Shown: positions 25,310 to 34,241 of the stretch, in pieces
Layout: every line of letters starts with the position of its first letter
Numbering within the stretch: position 1 is the first letter of the stretch
NCBI GenBank assembly: GCA_033763335.1
Contig: JANRKU010000010.1
Location: 34,055 to 98,054, forward strand
DNA: 64,000 nt
Direction: 5' to 3'
Origin: GCA-2794515 sp033763335
Lineage (GTDB): Bacteria; Chloroflexota; Anaerolineae; Aggregatilineales; Phototrophicaceae
Notes under the pieces: generated by a model
What the model was told of the DNA's origin: nothing
Databases searched by the model: none
What the model saw: only the letters and a program-made list of their open reading frames with translations
Program-made: the position numbers and the translations under genes

Positions 25310-27771
25310 TCCCCTAATTCGATTCTGACCACATTATCGGTTTGCGCCATATCTTCTATGGTTACAGGTAAACGGTCAAGGGTGGGGAAGGTATACATTC
25401 CAATCAACAGATAAGTCGCTTCATCGGCGGGCGAATCGAGTGATATGATATGGTCAGTCGCCACGATTTCGCCCGCATCCCAAATAAAGGTCGGATATTG
25501 CCCATTCATCGGGCGGGTATCCACCTGACCAATACGCCCCTCATCCGAAAAAACTTGGATAAACAAGGTTGCATCCACATTGGGGCGATGTGACAACGAT
25601 TCCCAATATAAATTGATAGATATTTGGTTGTTGTCCAATGGGGTGATATTCATCCCCTTTAGGGCGATTTTTTCGTCAAAAATGGCATTTATCGTGTCTA
25701 TCTCAGCAGGGATTGTCATAGGTGGATGGGCGACCTTTATCCAGCCGATAGTCGCTAATGTGTTCAATGGATGTCCAATTGGGCTTGTGGCTGGTAAATT
25801 AGTGCGCGTCTTAAAATCATATATTCCTGCAACTAACCGATATGCCCCAAAGGGCAAATTTTCGGTGAGAATAAGCGGGTATTCGATATATGGAGATAGC
25901 GATTCGTCCCAAATGGTCTGCGGATAAATATAGGCAAGGCTAATATCGGCGGCAGAGGCTTTGTTATCGGCTTCTTGGGTGTGGAGTTGCAACACAGTAT
26001 GATAACGTTGGTCGAGTTGTCGCCCATTCCATTGAATATAATAGGTCAATTTTTCGCCAGCAATACCCTGAATGGTCTCTACACCACGCCAATCGGTGAT
26101 ATGCACCCCGCCATCGCCAAATTCTGCCAGAGGGGTCTGTGAGTTGACGGTGCTATCCTCAAAATCCAACGAAAAATCATCAGGCAAAACAAGGTTATAG
26201 CCCATAAAATTGAGATAATTCCCGCGCCCCCGTGTGAGTTCTTCCCCAGTTTTGGCAATTTCTATCAATTGTGCATGTGATTCATCAGATAGTGGCGGTA
26301 AAAGCGTGATGGTATCGCCATCTACAAGGGCATATAGGCGGGTATTCACGCGCAAATCAATCGTTTCAATTTGCCATGGGAGGAATAAGCGGGTATTGGC
26401 GGGTATGATAAAATCATCGCCTGCCGTTTTCAAATTGGGGATGTGGTTGATTGTCCATGCGCGTGTGGTTGGGATATTTAATTCATCCATTGGCATGAGG
26501 ATGGGCTGATTTTGGCGCATGAGCCATTTTGCCACATCGCGCCTATCTTGGCGGAAATACCACTCGCCAACCGTGAGCGCATCCACATAGACCCGTGTGA
26601 GTGGGGGATTGCTCCAATAGCCCGTATAAATCCGTTGGGCATGAATGGTGCTGATACAAAGCCATCCTATAACCACGATAAGCCATATAGGGCGATATTT
26701 GGGGGATACAAGCCGTTCTACGCCCCATAATGCCATTACACCGCCTAACCCGATAATAAACGGAAATGCGCCAAACATACCAATGGCGCGGATGCCATGA
26801 ATGGGTTCATTGGTGAGTAGTGGGGGTAAAGCACCGAGCGCCAAAAATGTGATAATGGCGATGCTAGTCGGATTTTTGACGCGCACAAACAATGCCCCTA
26901 ATCCCAGAACAAAAAATGGCTGGAACAAGGCTAAAATCATGGGGTCGGATGCGGTGTTATATTGCGAATTCGGGTCGCCTGCGATGAGCAAATGACTCCA
27001 TGTGAGCGATATGGCGCGGTCTATGGTGAGACCTGTCCCCATCACTTCGCCAGCACGGTCTAAGATGAGTCGGGAATTGGTCAATAGGGCAATGCTCCAT
27101 GGAAGGGTCAGTAATACCACCACTGCGCCCATGCCGATAAAGCGGGGTAGCCAATTTTTCCATGTATGAGAGTGGAATAGCAGTAACCATAAGCCGATAG
27201 GGGCTAATACGGCGGGGAGTGCCAAGCCTGCGGTATAAAAATAAATTGTGCCAGAGAGTGCTATGCCTGCAAAAATCGCATCTCGCCAGCGCCGTTTATG
27301 ATAAAACAACGCCAATGCACCGATGAATAGTGCCATGAATATTATTTGTGGGATGCCCCGTTCAATGGCACGCGAAAGGGTGATAAATCCGAGCGATGTC
27401 ATCAACCCACCACTAGCTAATAATGCCCCAACATGCCGATGGGGGAGTGGTCGGTCAAATAGGACTTGTAGGGTTGCCCAATAGACGACAGCAATTGCCA
27501 ATAGGCTCAAAAATATCGGTGTGAGACGGACTGCAAACGGGTCTGCACCAAAAAAGCGGGTAGTCGTACTGAGGATGAGCTGAAAACCGGGTTCTGGTCT
27601 GCCATGCTCAAAAAATGTGAATGCCCCGCCACGACTCACATTGAAGGTGTCTATGAGATAAATAGATTCATCGTTGCTCATGCCCGGTGGTGTATCGGCT
27701 AGGTTATTGATGCGTAACCAAAATGCCATTATCACCATCAAAACAGGCAAAAATTTTAGGGCGCGGTTCAT
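25306..27771 (-). CDS. GT39/ArnT-like membrane glycosyltransferase with large C-terminal outer domain
   Basis: The 821-residue protein has an N-terminal helix, an acidic loop (PPGMSNDESIYLID) equivalent to the catalytic loop of GT-C transferases, and about ten membrane helices up to residue 375. It resembles the dolichyl-phosphate-mannose/ArnT superfamily, which uses polyprenyl-linked sugars outside the membrane. Residues 400-821 are extracellular and beta-rich, with no domain I can name. It is the last gene of the minus-strand run from 29612; the gap to the A24 peptidase gene is 3 bases. Confidence 0.8.
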   Translation of the reverse strand: MNRALKFLPVLMVIMAFWLRINNLADTPPGMSNDESIYLIDTFNVSRGGAFTFFEHGRPEPGFQLILSTTTRFFGADPFAVRLTPIFLSLLAIAVVYWATLQVLFDRPLPHRHVGALLASGGLMTSLGFITLSRAIERGIPQIIFMALFIGALALFYHKRRWRDAIFAGIALSGTIYFYTAGLALPAVLAPIGLWLLLFHSHTWKNWLPRFIGMGAVVVLLTLPWSIALLTNSRLILDRAGEVMGTGLTIDRAISLTWSHLLIAGDPNSQYNTASDPMILALFQPFFVLGLGALFVRVKNPTSIAIITFLALGALPPLLTNEPIHGIRAIGMFGAFPFIIGLGGVMALWGVERLVSPKYRPIWLIVVIGWLCISTIHAQRIYTGYWSNPPLTRVYVDALTVGEWYFRQDRRDVAKWLMRQNQPILMPMDELNIPTTRAWTINHIPNLKTAGDDFIIPANTRLFLPWQIETIDLRVNTRLYALVDGDTITLLPPLSDESHAQLIEIAKTGEELTRGRGNYLNFMGYNLVLPDDFSLDFEDSTVNSQTPLAEFGDGGVHITDWRGVETIQGIAGEKLTYYIQWNGRQLDQRYHTVLQLHTQEADNKASAADISLAYIYPQTIWDESLSPYIEYPLILTENLPFGAYRLVAGIYDFKTRTNLPATSPIGHPLNTLATIGWIKVAHPPMTIPAEIDTINAIFDEKIALKGMNITPLDNNQISINLYWESLSHRPNVDATLFIQVFSDEGRIGQVDTRPMNGQYPTFIWDAGEIVATDHIISLDSPADEATYLLIGMYTFPTLDRLPVTIEDMAQTDNVVRIELGD

Positions 27772-27774
27772 AGG

Positions 27775-28698
27775 CTATAGCAATGACCTTCCCAACAAGG
27801 GCGCGAGTTGGATACGAAAGAAAAGCAAAATAATTGTGCCTGCTACGATATACGGTCCATAGGGAATGGCAGTAAAGGCACTATATTTGCCCTTCGACAA
27901 GGCTTTGAATAGCAAGAAAAATACCGCCCCAAATGCTCCTAAGAAAACGGTTAAGAACATAGCAAAAATGAGTGATTGCCAGCCCAAAATAAAGCCACTG
28001 AGCATCGCCATCATGACATCCCCATAACCAAAGGCGACTTCATCAATGGGCGTGCCACGCATGATACCCATGATATAGGTGAATAGAAATCCACCATTAT
28101 AGAGGATGAAAAACACAATAAATCCCATTGCACCGCCGACAAGGGAATCTATAAAACTCGGCGGAAATCCGGTTAGGATGCTATCGGCTAAGGCAATAAA
28201 GGATGATGGGATGATAACCACGAATAAAATCAGTTTGTGTTCGACATCAATCACCACGATGAGCGAAAATATTGCCATATACAGCAATAAAAATAGAGCT
28301 TGGATAAAATCCACATCACGAATTTTGGGGTCTGTATTCATCAAATACATGCCATACATCGCCACCCACATCAAAAAGATGGTGAATAATTCGGTGATGG
28401 GATAACGCCAATTGAGTTTGGTCTCTCCAGATGGAGATAGGCGTTTATTCAATAAAAAGGCGAGTATGCCAGACCATGCGATGGGAGGGCGTTTTTCATC
28501 GTCTTGTTGAACAAATTCATGGGTGACATCTTCGCCCGCCTCGTTCAGGACAGGGATATGGATGGCACGCTTTTTCGCTTCTGATACATAACGCGGAGAC
28601 CGTACCGCACGGCGCAGTGGCAAGTCATCTGCCAATACATTCACCACAATTCCCGCCAACCAACCAATGAGGATGGCGATTAAACTTTCAATCAGCAT
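27775..28698 (-). CDS. A24-family (prepilin-type) leader peptidase, cysteine-free form
   Basis: The 307-residue membrane protein has about eight helices. The two aspartates of A24 aspartic peptidases are present in VIDVEHKLI and FGYGDVMMA. The RYPITELFT segment that precedes the helices is also typical. The N-terminal cytosolic domain lacks the CxxC pairs seen in bifunctional peptidase/methylases, so N-methylation is doubtful. Substrates would be type IV pilin-like preproteins; no pilin gene lies in this window. It sits between a JAMM peptidase and a glycosyltransferase. Confidence 0.88.
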   Translation of the reverse strand: MLIESLIAILIGWLAGIVVNVLADDLPLRRAVRSPRYVSEAKKRAIHIPVLNEAGEDVTHEFVQQDDEKRPPIAWSGILAFLLNKRLSPSGETKLNWRYPITELFTIFLMWVAMYGMYLMNTDPKIRDVDFIQALFLLLYMAIFSLIVVIDVEHKLILFVVIIPSSFIALADSILTGFPPSFIDSLVGGAMGFIVFFILYNGGFLFTYIMGIMRGTPIDEVAFGYGDVMMAMLSGFILGWQSLIFAMFLTVFLGAFGAVFFLLFKALSKGKYSAFTAIPYGPYIVAGTIILLFFRIQLAPLLGRSLL

Positions 28699-28710
28699 AT
28701 TTTTCTCCTA

Positions 28711-29250
28711 CTAGGGTAATTCAGGTGCTGGTGGTAATAATGATATGGCAATGGTAATGAGCAATGCAAGTGACACCATGACACTCAATAAAAAGGCAAT
28801 TTTTTGTGCCGATGAGGTGATGGGTTGGGGTTCATCACCCAAAAATTCGCCAATAATCATTTCTACAGGGGTTACTTGACCATATTCAATGAACCACGCT
28901 TTTAGCTCAATATAGTGATGGGCAACACCCACCACTATATGCGGTAATTTTAGCCCATTATCCAATTCTCGCACATCGGTAGGAGAGAGAATTGGCGCAG
29001 TATTGGGGTGAGAATGATAAAATCCGATGAGATTTAACCCCTCTGCGCGGATTTTTGGGAGATATTGATTTAATGCCTGTTGGGGGATTAAAAAACTATT
29101 CCGCTTGTCAGATGCGCCATTTTCGGTGGGGATAACACGGCTAATCTGCTCACCATGCCCCACCAATAAACCGCAAACCTCTTCTGGATAGCCTGTTTTT
29201 GCATGTTGGATGAGGTCAGTTTGGGCAGAGTGAGAGAGCATCAATCGCAT
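28711..29250 (-). CDS. JAMM/MPN metalloprotease with C-terminal membrane anchor
   Basis: Residues 1-125 form a JAB/MPN domain with the full zinc site: Glu24 in PEEVCGLL, then His79, His81, Ser89 and Asp92 in the H-S-H-P-x7-S-x2-D motif. Such enzymes cut isopeptide or C-terminal Gly bonds, or process small sulfur-carrier proteins. A hydrophobic helix ends the protein (residues 150-172), which is unusual and implies membrane attachment with the enzyme in the cytosol. It overlaps or abuts the 119-residue beta protein upstream (3 bases apart) and precedes the A24 peptidase by 12 bases. Confidence 0.88.
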   Translation of the reverse strand: MRLMLSHSAQTDLIQHAKTGYPEEVCGLLVGHGEQISRVIPTENGASDKRNSFLIPQQALNQYLPKIRAEGLNLIGFYHSHPNTAPILSPTDVRELDNGLKLPHIVVGVAHHYIELKAWFIEYGQVTPVEMIIGEFLGDEPQPITSSAQKIAFLLSVMVSLALLITIAISLLPPAPELP

Positions 29251-29252
29251 TA

Positions 29253-29612
29253 TTATTCACTCTCTTGGGGGATGGTGAAGGTCAATGTTTGGCGCGATTG
29301 GGCAGGGTTACGGGTTTCATAAAATAATTCCACTGTGAGTTCATAATCACCTGCTGGGTCATCTGGTGTGCGAATGTGGATGGTAAATTCCATATTGGCG
29401 TGCATGGTTTCGATGACAGTTAATTCGCTGACCACAAATCCATCGCTATTTTTGGTGATGAGCAACAAATTGGGGCGGTCTTGAAAAGGGGTTACTTTGA
29501 CTTCGACCCAAACCCGTCTGCGGTCTGGATAGGGGATAGTTTGTAGCCCCACAATACGGATTTTATGCTTGGGCTGTGGCACTTGGTCTGGATTAAAAAA
29601 TTCAACATCCAT
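29253..29612 (-). CDS. Small beta-sandwich-like protein upstream of JAMM gene
   Basis: The 119-residue protein lacks a signal or membrane segment. Predicted strands (HKIRIVGLQTI, RVWVEVKVTPF, MEFTIHIRTPDD, YELTVELFYETR, QTLTFTIPQ) suggest an Ig-like or C2-like sandwich. GAGGAAACC precedes ATG 29612. It does not end in Gly-Gly, so it is not an obvious ubiquitin-like substrate of the neighbouring JAMM protease. Function unknown. Confidence 0.7.
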   Translation of the reverse strand: MDVEFFNPDQVPQPKHKIRIVGLQTIPYPDRRRVWVEVKVTPFQDRPNLLLITKNSDGFVVSELTVIETMHANMEFTIHIRTPDDPAGDYELTVELFYETRNPAQSRQTLTFTIPQESE

Positions 29613-29636
29613 GAAATGGTTTCCTCAGAATTATAT

Positions 29637-29669
29637 GGTGTAAGGATGTGCTATAGCGCACCCTTACAC
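29637..29669 (-). terminator. Imperfect palindrome, variant of the intergenic terminator family
   Basis: GTGTAAGGATGTGC and GCGCACCCTTACAC form a 14-position stem with two mismatches around loop TATA. The TAAGG/CCTTA flanks match the elements at 18643 and 45720. It lies between tandem minus-strand genes. Confidence 0.55.
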
Positions 29670-29686
29670 ACACGACTATCTTATTA

Positions 29687-30106
29687 TTATGATGATTTTA
29701 AGGCAGATAATACACCCCACGCCTTATCAAAATCGCTCACTTTGACCAAAATATGGTCACGGCTAAATGCGGCGATGGGCAAAATGCTGATGTTGGCATC
29801 TGCCAGAACACGGCTAATTTGTGCCATAAATCCCACCACAGAAAAATCGAGGACAATATCAAAGGTGATAAGCCGATAGTGTGAGGGGCTGGTTTCGACA
29901 TCGCGTAGACGCTTAGAAAAATCATCTACCACATCGGCGGGGATTATCAGTGTTACTTCATCCTTATCCACCACCAACGTGCTAAACGGGTCGCCAATTT
30001 CTGCGATAATCCCCGCCGCAACGGTGATACCAATGGGGGGGAATTTGATAATCACATAGGCGGTATCATCGGTATAGAGGGTCATTTTTTTGAATAAATC
30101 GGTCAT
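29687..30106 (-). CDS. ACT-domain protein
   Basis: This 139-residue protein has two ACT-like halves. The second is clear (LITFDIVLDFSVVGFMAQIS, then RVLADANISILPIAAFSRDH and an edge strand HILVKVSDFD). The first, IIKFPPIGITVAAGIIAEIG, is similar in layout. It resembles the CASTOR/ACT_7 group of amino-acid-sensing proteins. No catalytic domain is attached, so it should act as a ligand sensor for a partner. It lies 9 bases after the ParB/SerK-like gene on the same strand. Confidence 0.8.
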   Translation of the reverse strand: MTDLFKKMTLYTDDTAYVIIKFPPIGITVAAGIIAEIGDPFSTLVVDKDEVTLIIPADVVDDFSKRLRDVETSPSHYRLITFDIVLDFSVVGFMAQISRVLADANISILPIAAFSRDHILVKVSDFDKAWGVLSALKSS

Positions 30107-30115
30107 AGGGTTATT

Positions 30116-30937
30116 TTACTCGTCAAATTGATAGGTTGTCTCGGCATAATAACGGACTTTACGGTTGGCAAGGCGCATTTGTATCCACGCCTCTAAGTCT
30201 TGATTTTTCTCGGCAATGGTCTTATTGGGATTGGTGAGGGCTTCGATGGGGTAATTGACCAATAATGCCCGCCCATGAATGATATGACGGCTAATACCGG
30301 GGGGCAAAAATGCCTGTTGGTCGGCGGCAGACATAATATCTTCTGGGGTATACGATGGAAAAATCACCAATGCAATTGCATGAGGATATAATTGCCAAAT
30401 TTCATCTGGGGATGAGCTAACCGTGCGGTGTAATTTAGCATTTTTCTGATAAATCCGCACAAATCGGCGTAGGCGGGCATTGCGTTCATAGGTGGATGAC
30501 ACATCCGCCGAAAGGACAATTTTTTGCCCATCACGTAAATGCAATGTGGCAAGTGGATGTTCAATATCGCCAGAGGCAATACTCACATCATCTAATTGGC
30601 GAATCGCTTCTAAAAATGGCGCAATCTCCCAGTCACTGACCACATGATGCCATGTCATCAGTTCCACAAATGGGCTGTTATAATCTACAACCTGTACCAA
30701 TACACACGGAAAATCTAATGCACCAAATGAATAACACCGATTGGCACCATCTAAAATCACATATTGCTCTGTGCCTTCGATTTGCGCCACGATAGGCGGA
30801 TTGGTGATGACACTAGCTTTACGAATGGATTCTATGAGAGGGAGTGCGCGTTGTGAATCGTGTTCTTCATGCGCCAAGACCGATTTTGTGGGGACAATTC
30901 TTAAATTAGGTGGTGGAGCATTGAGATGTGAGGTCAT
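30116..30937 (-). CDS. ParB/Srx-fold protein, similar to SbnI/SerK free-serine kinases
   Basis: ATG 30937 is chosen; the longer frame upstream only mirrors the divergent Nudix gene. The 273-residue protein has an N-terminal ParB-like fold: VLAHEEHDSQRALPLIESI, NPPIVAQ and YVILDGANRCYSF with the D-G-x-N-R loop near residues 63-67. The C-terminal half includes GISRHIIHGRALLVNYPIEAL, which resembles proteins of the SbnI/SerK type that phosphorylate free L-serine. The acidic HEEH segment may hold the catalytic Glu. It has no helix-turn-helix typical of chromosome-partitioning ParB. The kinase assignment is inference from pattern memory. Confidence 0.65.
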   Translation of the reverse strand: MTSHLNAPPPNLRIVPTKSVLAHEEHDSQRALPLIESIRKASVITNPPIVAQIEGTEQYVILDGANRCYSFGALDFPCVLVQVVDYNSPFVELMTWHHVVSDWEIAPFLEAIRQLDDVSIASGDIEHPLATLHLRDGQKIVLSADVSSTYERNARLRRFVRIYQKNAKLHRTVSSSPDEIWQLYPHAIALVIFPSYTPEDIMSAADQQAFLPPGISRHIIHGRALLVNYPIEALTNPNKTIAEKNQDLEAWIQMRLANRKVRYYAETTYQFDE

Positions 30938-30944
30938 GCGATTT

Positions 30945-30973
30945 TTTACCTTGAGCCGATTAAAGGATATAAT
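30945..30973 (+). promoter_or_regulatory. Promoter for the Nudix gene and possibly the whole BAT-type operon
   Basis: TTTACC (30945-30950) and a perfect TATAAT (30968-30973) are 17 bases apart. It lies immediately behind the divergent ParB-like start. Confidence 0.55.
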
Positions 30974-31025
30974 TATGATGGATAGCGTATCATGAAGTGA
31001 TTGCATGGGCAATATTGAGGATATG

Positions 31026-31541
31026 ATGAGCGCAAAAGAACAAGGGGCAGATGCCACACAAAATCGGTGGCTGACCATTCCCCGTACATTGTGTTTTGTG
31101 ACAAATGGTGATGATGTGTTGCTGATGAAACGCGCTCCAACACGCCGCGTATTTCCCAATCGGTATAATGGGGTTGGCGGGCATATCGAGCGTGATGAAA
31201 CCCCAGAAGCAGGAGCAATCCGAGAAATTATAGAAGAAACAGGGTTGTCCATAGATGAGATTCGCCTATGTGGAATTCATAATATTGATGCAGGGGCAGA
31301 TACGGGTATTTTGTTATTCGTTTTTGTTGCACATACTACCCAGCGCGACTTCGTGAGCGATGAAAAAGAAGGGACATTGCATTGGATACGCAAAGATGAG
31401 GTGATATCACTCGATTTAGTTGAAGATTTGCCTCAAATTTTGCCGTATGTATTGGCAATGTCGGCACAATCACCGCCATATTTTGCCCATGTCAGTTATG
31501 ATGACCAAGATAAAATCCAAATTCGCCTATCGCAACCCTAA
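31026..31541 (+). CDS. Nudix hydrolase (MutT-like)
   Basis: The Nudix box is complete: GHIERDE, then TPEAGAI and REIIEETG, fitting G-x5-E-x7-REUxEExGU. The flanks (TLCFVTNGDDVLLMKRAP and GRYNGVGG-like PNRYNGVGG) match the 8-oxo-dGTP/NTP-pyrophosphohydrolase subgroup, which cleanses damaged nucleotides; the substrate is not proven. ATG 31026, with GAGG five bases upstream, is preferred; ATG 31005 is an alternative adding seven residues. It starts a plus-strand run that continues with short gaps to 39857. Confidence 0.92.
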   Translation: MSAKEQGADATQNRWLTIPRTLCFVTNGDDVLLMKRAPTRRVFPNRYNGVGGHIERDETPEAGAIREIIEETGLSIDEIRLCGIHNIDAGADTGILLFVFVAHTTQRDFVSDEKEGTLHWIRKDEVISLDLVEDLPQILPYVLAMSAQSPPYFAHVSYDDQDKIQIRLSQP

Positions 31542-31550
31542 GAGATAAAA

Positions 31551-32003
31551 ATGACCCTTAACCAAACCGAACAAACCCCGCCATCGCCATCTTATCCACC
31601 AATTGAATATGTCTTTGTTGAACGCAAACGTCGCCCATTACGGCGTATTGGTTGTATTTTATTGCTGATGGTCTGGTTTTTGATATTGCTGATACCGCTT
31701 TTCTTTTTTATTCTGGCAACGCAACAAGAAATCACCATTGCGCGTGCGGGTGATATACCCGATAGCCATCAACATCCGCTCTTTCAAGTACAATTGGTAA
31801 TGGAAGAGGATTATCGTGGCTTGCGCTTTGTAACCACCTCTATCCACGATAAAACAGATGAAATAATGTGTGTGCAAACCAATGTGAGTTATATTTTATG
31901 GGAAGGAAATGGTGAGCCTGCCACTTTTTGTCGGTGTTATGAACAAGATTTAACTGCCTCCATGTGGACTTTATTAGACCAAACCCTAGAAACTTGCAAA
32001 TAG
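31551..32003 (+). CDS. Single-pass membrane protein of unknown function
   Basis: The 150-residue protein has a Pro-rich cytosolic N-terminus, a basic stop-transfer (ERKRRPLRR), one strong membrane helix at about residues 31-57 and an outer domain of about 90 residues with four Cys. It is flanked by the Nudix gene (9 bases) and another membrane protein (9 bases). No family recognised. Confidence 0.7.
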   Translation: MTLNQTEQTPPSPSYPPIEYVFVERKRRPLRRIGCILLLMVWFLILLIPLFFFILATQQEITIARAGDIPDSHQHPLFQVQLVMEEDYRGLRFVTTSIHDKTDEIMCVQTNVSYILWEGNGEPATFCRCYEQDLTASMWTLLDQTLETCK

Positions 32004-32012
32004 AGGGGTGCT

Positions 32013-32336
32013 ATGAATATTTCTGAACTTTTACAAAATGCGAATGTGCCGATTGTGGTGCTGGTGTGTGGGGGCATGTGCCTACTCAGCCTTGTGCTGG
32101 TGGTGGTATTGCCTATTCTCACAGGGACATTGCAAATTTTTGGCAGTATTATCGATATATTTACGGGTATCATCGGTGCATTTACTGGCATATTAAGCGG
32201 TGGACCTGTGGCATGGTGTGGATGCTTATTTTTTCTAATTGTATTGATGATGTGTGGCGGAATGGCGCTCCTCATCGCAGGTGCAATATCCAGTTGTGGT
32301 ACACCCAACCAGATGCTATTTTGTCGGCTGTTTTGA
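32013..32336 (+). CDS. Small Gly/Cys-rich membrane protein
   Basis: The 107-residue product has about three hydrophobic segments, starting VPIVVLVCGGMCLLSLVLVV, with repeated Cys-Gly. A GGGGTG site precedes ATG 32013. Position in the run suggests it is expressed with the MoxR operon. Function unknown. Confidence 0.6.
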   Translation: MNISELLQNANVPIVVLVCGGMCLLSLVLVVVLPILTGTLQIFGSIIDIFTGIIGAFTGILSGGPVAWCGCLFFLIVLMMCGGMALLIAGAISSCGTPNQMLFCRLF

Positions 32337-32356
32337 TGAGAGGATAGGATGCACAA

Positions 32357-33343
32357 ATGGCTTCTGTGGCACAATTAAACGAAAAAGTGGCGCGGGAATC
32401 GGCATTACTAAAAGCGATTGCCGATGAAATTAGGCAAGTCATCGTAGGGCAAGAGGCACTCGTAGAGCGATTGCTCATCGCGTTGGTGTGTCATGGACAC
32501 GTCCTAATAGAAGGCGTTCCCGGACTCGCCAAAACCCTCACCATCCGCACATTAGCCAATGCCCTCCGTTTAGATTTTCAACGGGTGCAATTCACACCCG
32601 ATTTGCTCCCCGCCGACCTCATTGGCACACAAATTTATAGCCCCGCTACAGGCGCATTTTCACCTTATCCGGGTCCCATTTTTACCAACCTCATCCTTGC
32701 CGATGAAATCAACCGCGCCCCTGCAAAAGTACAATCTGCCTTATTAGAAGCAATGGAAGAAGGGCAGGTGACGCTGGGTGGCGAAACACGCCGTTTAGCA
32801 GACCCTTTTATGGTGCTTGCCACACAAAACCCATTGGAACAAGAAGGCACCTATCCGCTACCAGAGGCACAATTAGACCGCTTTCTACTTAAAATTATGG
32901 TCAGCTACCCGACTCGCGCTCAAGAACGTGACATCATGGAACGGATGGGAACAGATACACATCCCACCGTGAGGCAAGTGGCTTCTGGTGAGCAAATTCG
33001 TCATTTACGGTCAATCGCAGAGACGATTTATGTAGACACAAAAATTAAAGATTATATCCTCGATATTATTTTCACCACGCGCGACCCCGCCAGTACACCC
33101 CTCAAACAACTGAAGCCCTTAATTGATGTGGGGGCATCTCCGCGTGCGACATTGGCGTTGATGAAATGTGCGCGAGCATACGCCTTGTTACGGGGTAGGG
33201 GATTCGTCATCCCAGAAGATGTAAAAGCTATTGCGCCCGATGTGTTGCGTCACCGCCTTATTTTATCATTTGAAGCAGAGGCAGATAATATCACCACCGC
33301 CCAAGTCATAGACCAATTGCTTGCGCGTTTGCCTGTGCCGTGA
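32357..33343 (+). CDS. MoxR-family AAA+ ATPase (BAT operon)
   Basis: The 328-residue AAA+ chaperone has Walker A GVPGLAKT, Walker B LADEINRAP, the family segment KVQSALLEAMEEGQVTLGG, sensor 1 LATQNPLEQEGTYPLPEAQLDRF and sensor 2 SPRATLAL. MoxR ATPases activate or assemble proteins with VWA domains, and two such proteins are encoded just downstream. An AGGATAGGA site precedes ATG 32357. A second MoxR gene lies at 62059. Confidence 0.95.
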   Translation: MASVAQLNEKVARESALLKAIADEIRQVIVGQEALVERLLIALVCHGHVLIEGVPGLAKTLTIRTLANALRLDFQRVQFTPDLLPADLIGTQIYSPATGAFSPYPGPIFTNLILADEINRAPAKVQSALLEAMEEGQVTLGGETRRLADPFMVLATQNPLEQEGTYPLPEAQLDRFLLKIMVSYPTRAQERDIMERMGTDTHPTVRQVASGEQIRHLRSIAETIYVDTKIKDYILDIIFTTRDPASTPLKQLKPLIDVGASPRATLALMKCARAYALLRGRGFVIPEDVKAIAPDVLRHRLILSFEAEADNITTAQVIDQLLARLPVP

Positions 33344-33350
33344 GGATGTT

Positions 33351-34241
33351 ATGAGCCTAACCCCAGAAGCCCTCAAACGGATTCGCAAAATTGAATTATT
33401 GACGCGCAAGCGTGTACAAGACACCTTCGCAGGGGCATATCATTCGATTTTCAAGGGGCGCGGTGTGGAATTTGAAGCGGTGCGCCCCTATCAACATGGG
33501 GATAATGTGCGCGATATTGATTGGAATGTGACCGCCCGTATGGGTGAGCCATTTATCAAAGCATATCGTGAAGAACGTGAACTCACCGTTTTTATCGCCG
33601 TAGATGCGAGTGCATCGCTGTTTTTTGGCACGCAAAAGGGACAAAAAAATGACCTTGCGGCAGAAATTGGCGGGATTTTGGCGCTATCTGCCATCACCAA
33701 CAATGATAAGGTGGGGTTACTCATTTTCGATGACCAAATCCGCCGTATATTGCCACCACGCAAGGGAAAAAATCAGGTACTTGCTATCATCCGCGAGTTG
33801 ATGACCCTCAAACCTGCCCAAAGTGAAACCGATTTATCGCTTGGGCTGAATGCCATTACTCGCAGTTTGCGCCAACGGGCGATTGTATTTTTCATATCCG
33901 ATTTTTTGGATGCCATCAGCAGTTATGAACGCGATTTGCTTATCACCGCACAAAAACATGATTTTATCGCGGTGTGTATCAGTGACCCGCTCGAAAATCG
34001 TTGGTCAGATATGGGGATGGTCACAGTACGCGATGCCGAAACAGGCGAATTGATGACCATAGACACCCATCTCACCGATTGGCGTACCCAATTTAGTAAA
34101 CAGGCATTGCGATTTGAATCTCAACGCAAAAAATTATTTTCCCGCGCCCGTATAGATGCCATTTATTTGGATACAACGAGTGATAGTTACCGCGCCCTCA
34201 CACAATTTTTTGCCCAACGCGCCCAACGGATGAGCCGATGA
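33351..34241 (+). CDS. DUF58 protein (BAT operon)
   Basis: The 296-residue protein contains the DUF58 signature RPYQHGDNVRDIDWNVTARM and a VWA-like core (FIAVDASASLFFG). ATG 33351 has GAGGAT upstream; the open frame before it overlaps moxR. DUF58 proteins regularly follow MoxR genes and are thought to be MoxR clients. Its stop overlaps the next start (ATGA). Confidence 0.93.
   Translation: MSLTPEALKRIRKIELLTRKRVQDTFAGAYHSIFKGRGVEFEAVRPYQHGDNVRDIDWNVTARMGEPFIKAYREERELTVFIAVDASASLFFGTQKGQKNDLAAEIGGILALSAITNNDKVGLLIFDDQIRRILPPRKGKNQVLAIIRELMTLKPAQSETDLSLGLNAITRSLRQRAIVFFISDFLDAISSYERDLLITAQKHDFIAVCISDPLENRWSDMGMVTVRDAETGELMTIDTHLTDWRTQFSKQALRFESQRKKLFSRARIDAIYLDTTSDSYRALTQFFAQRAQRMSR

Noticed and set aside
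29253..29612. Ubiquitin-like partner for the JAMM protease
   Set aside because: The protein does not end in Gly-Gly and its strand pattern fits an Ig-like sandwich rather than a beta-grasp fold.
30116..30937. Chromosome-partitioning parB
   Set aside because: No parA, no helix-turn-helix domain and no parS-like sites nearby; the C-terminus differs.
30938..31252. 105-residue N-terminal extension of the ParB-like protein
   Set aside because: It is a mirror of the divergent Nudix coding sequence and its promoter; ATG 30937 starts the recognisable fold.
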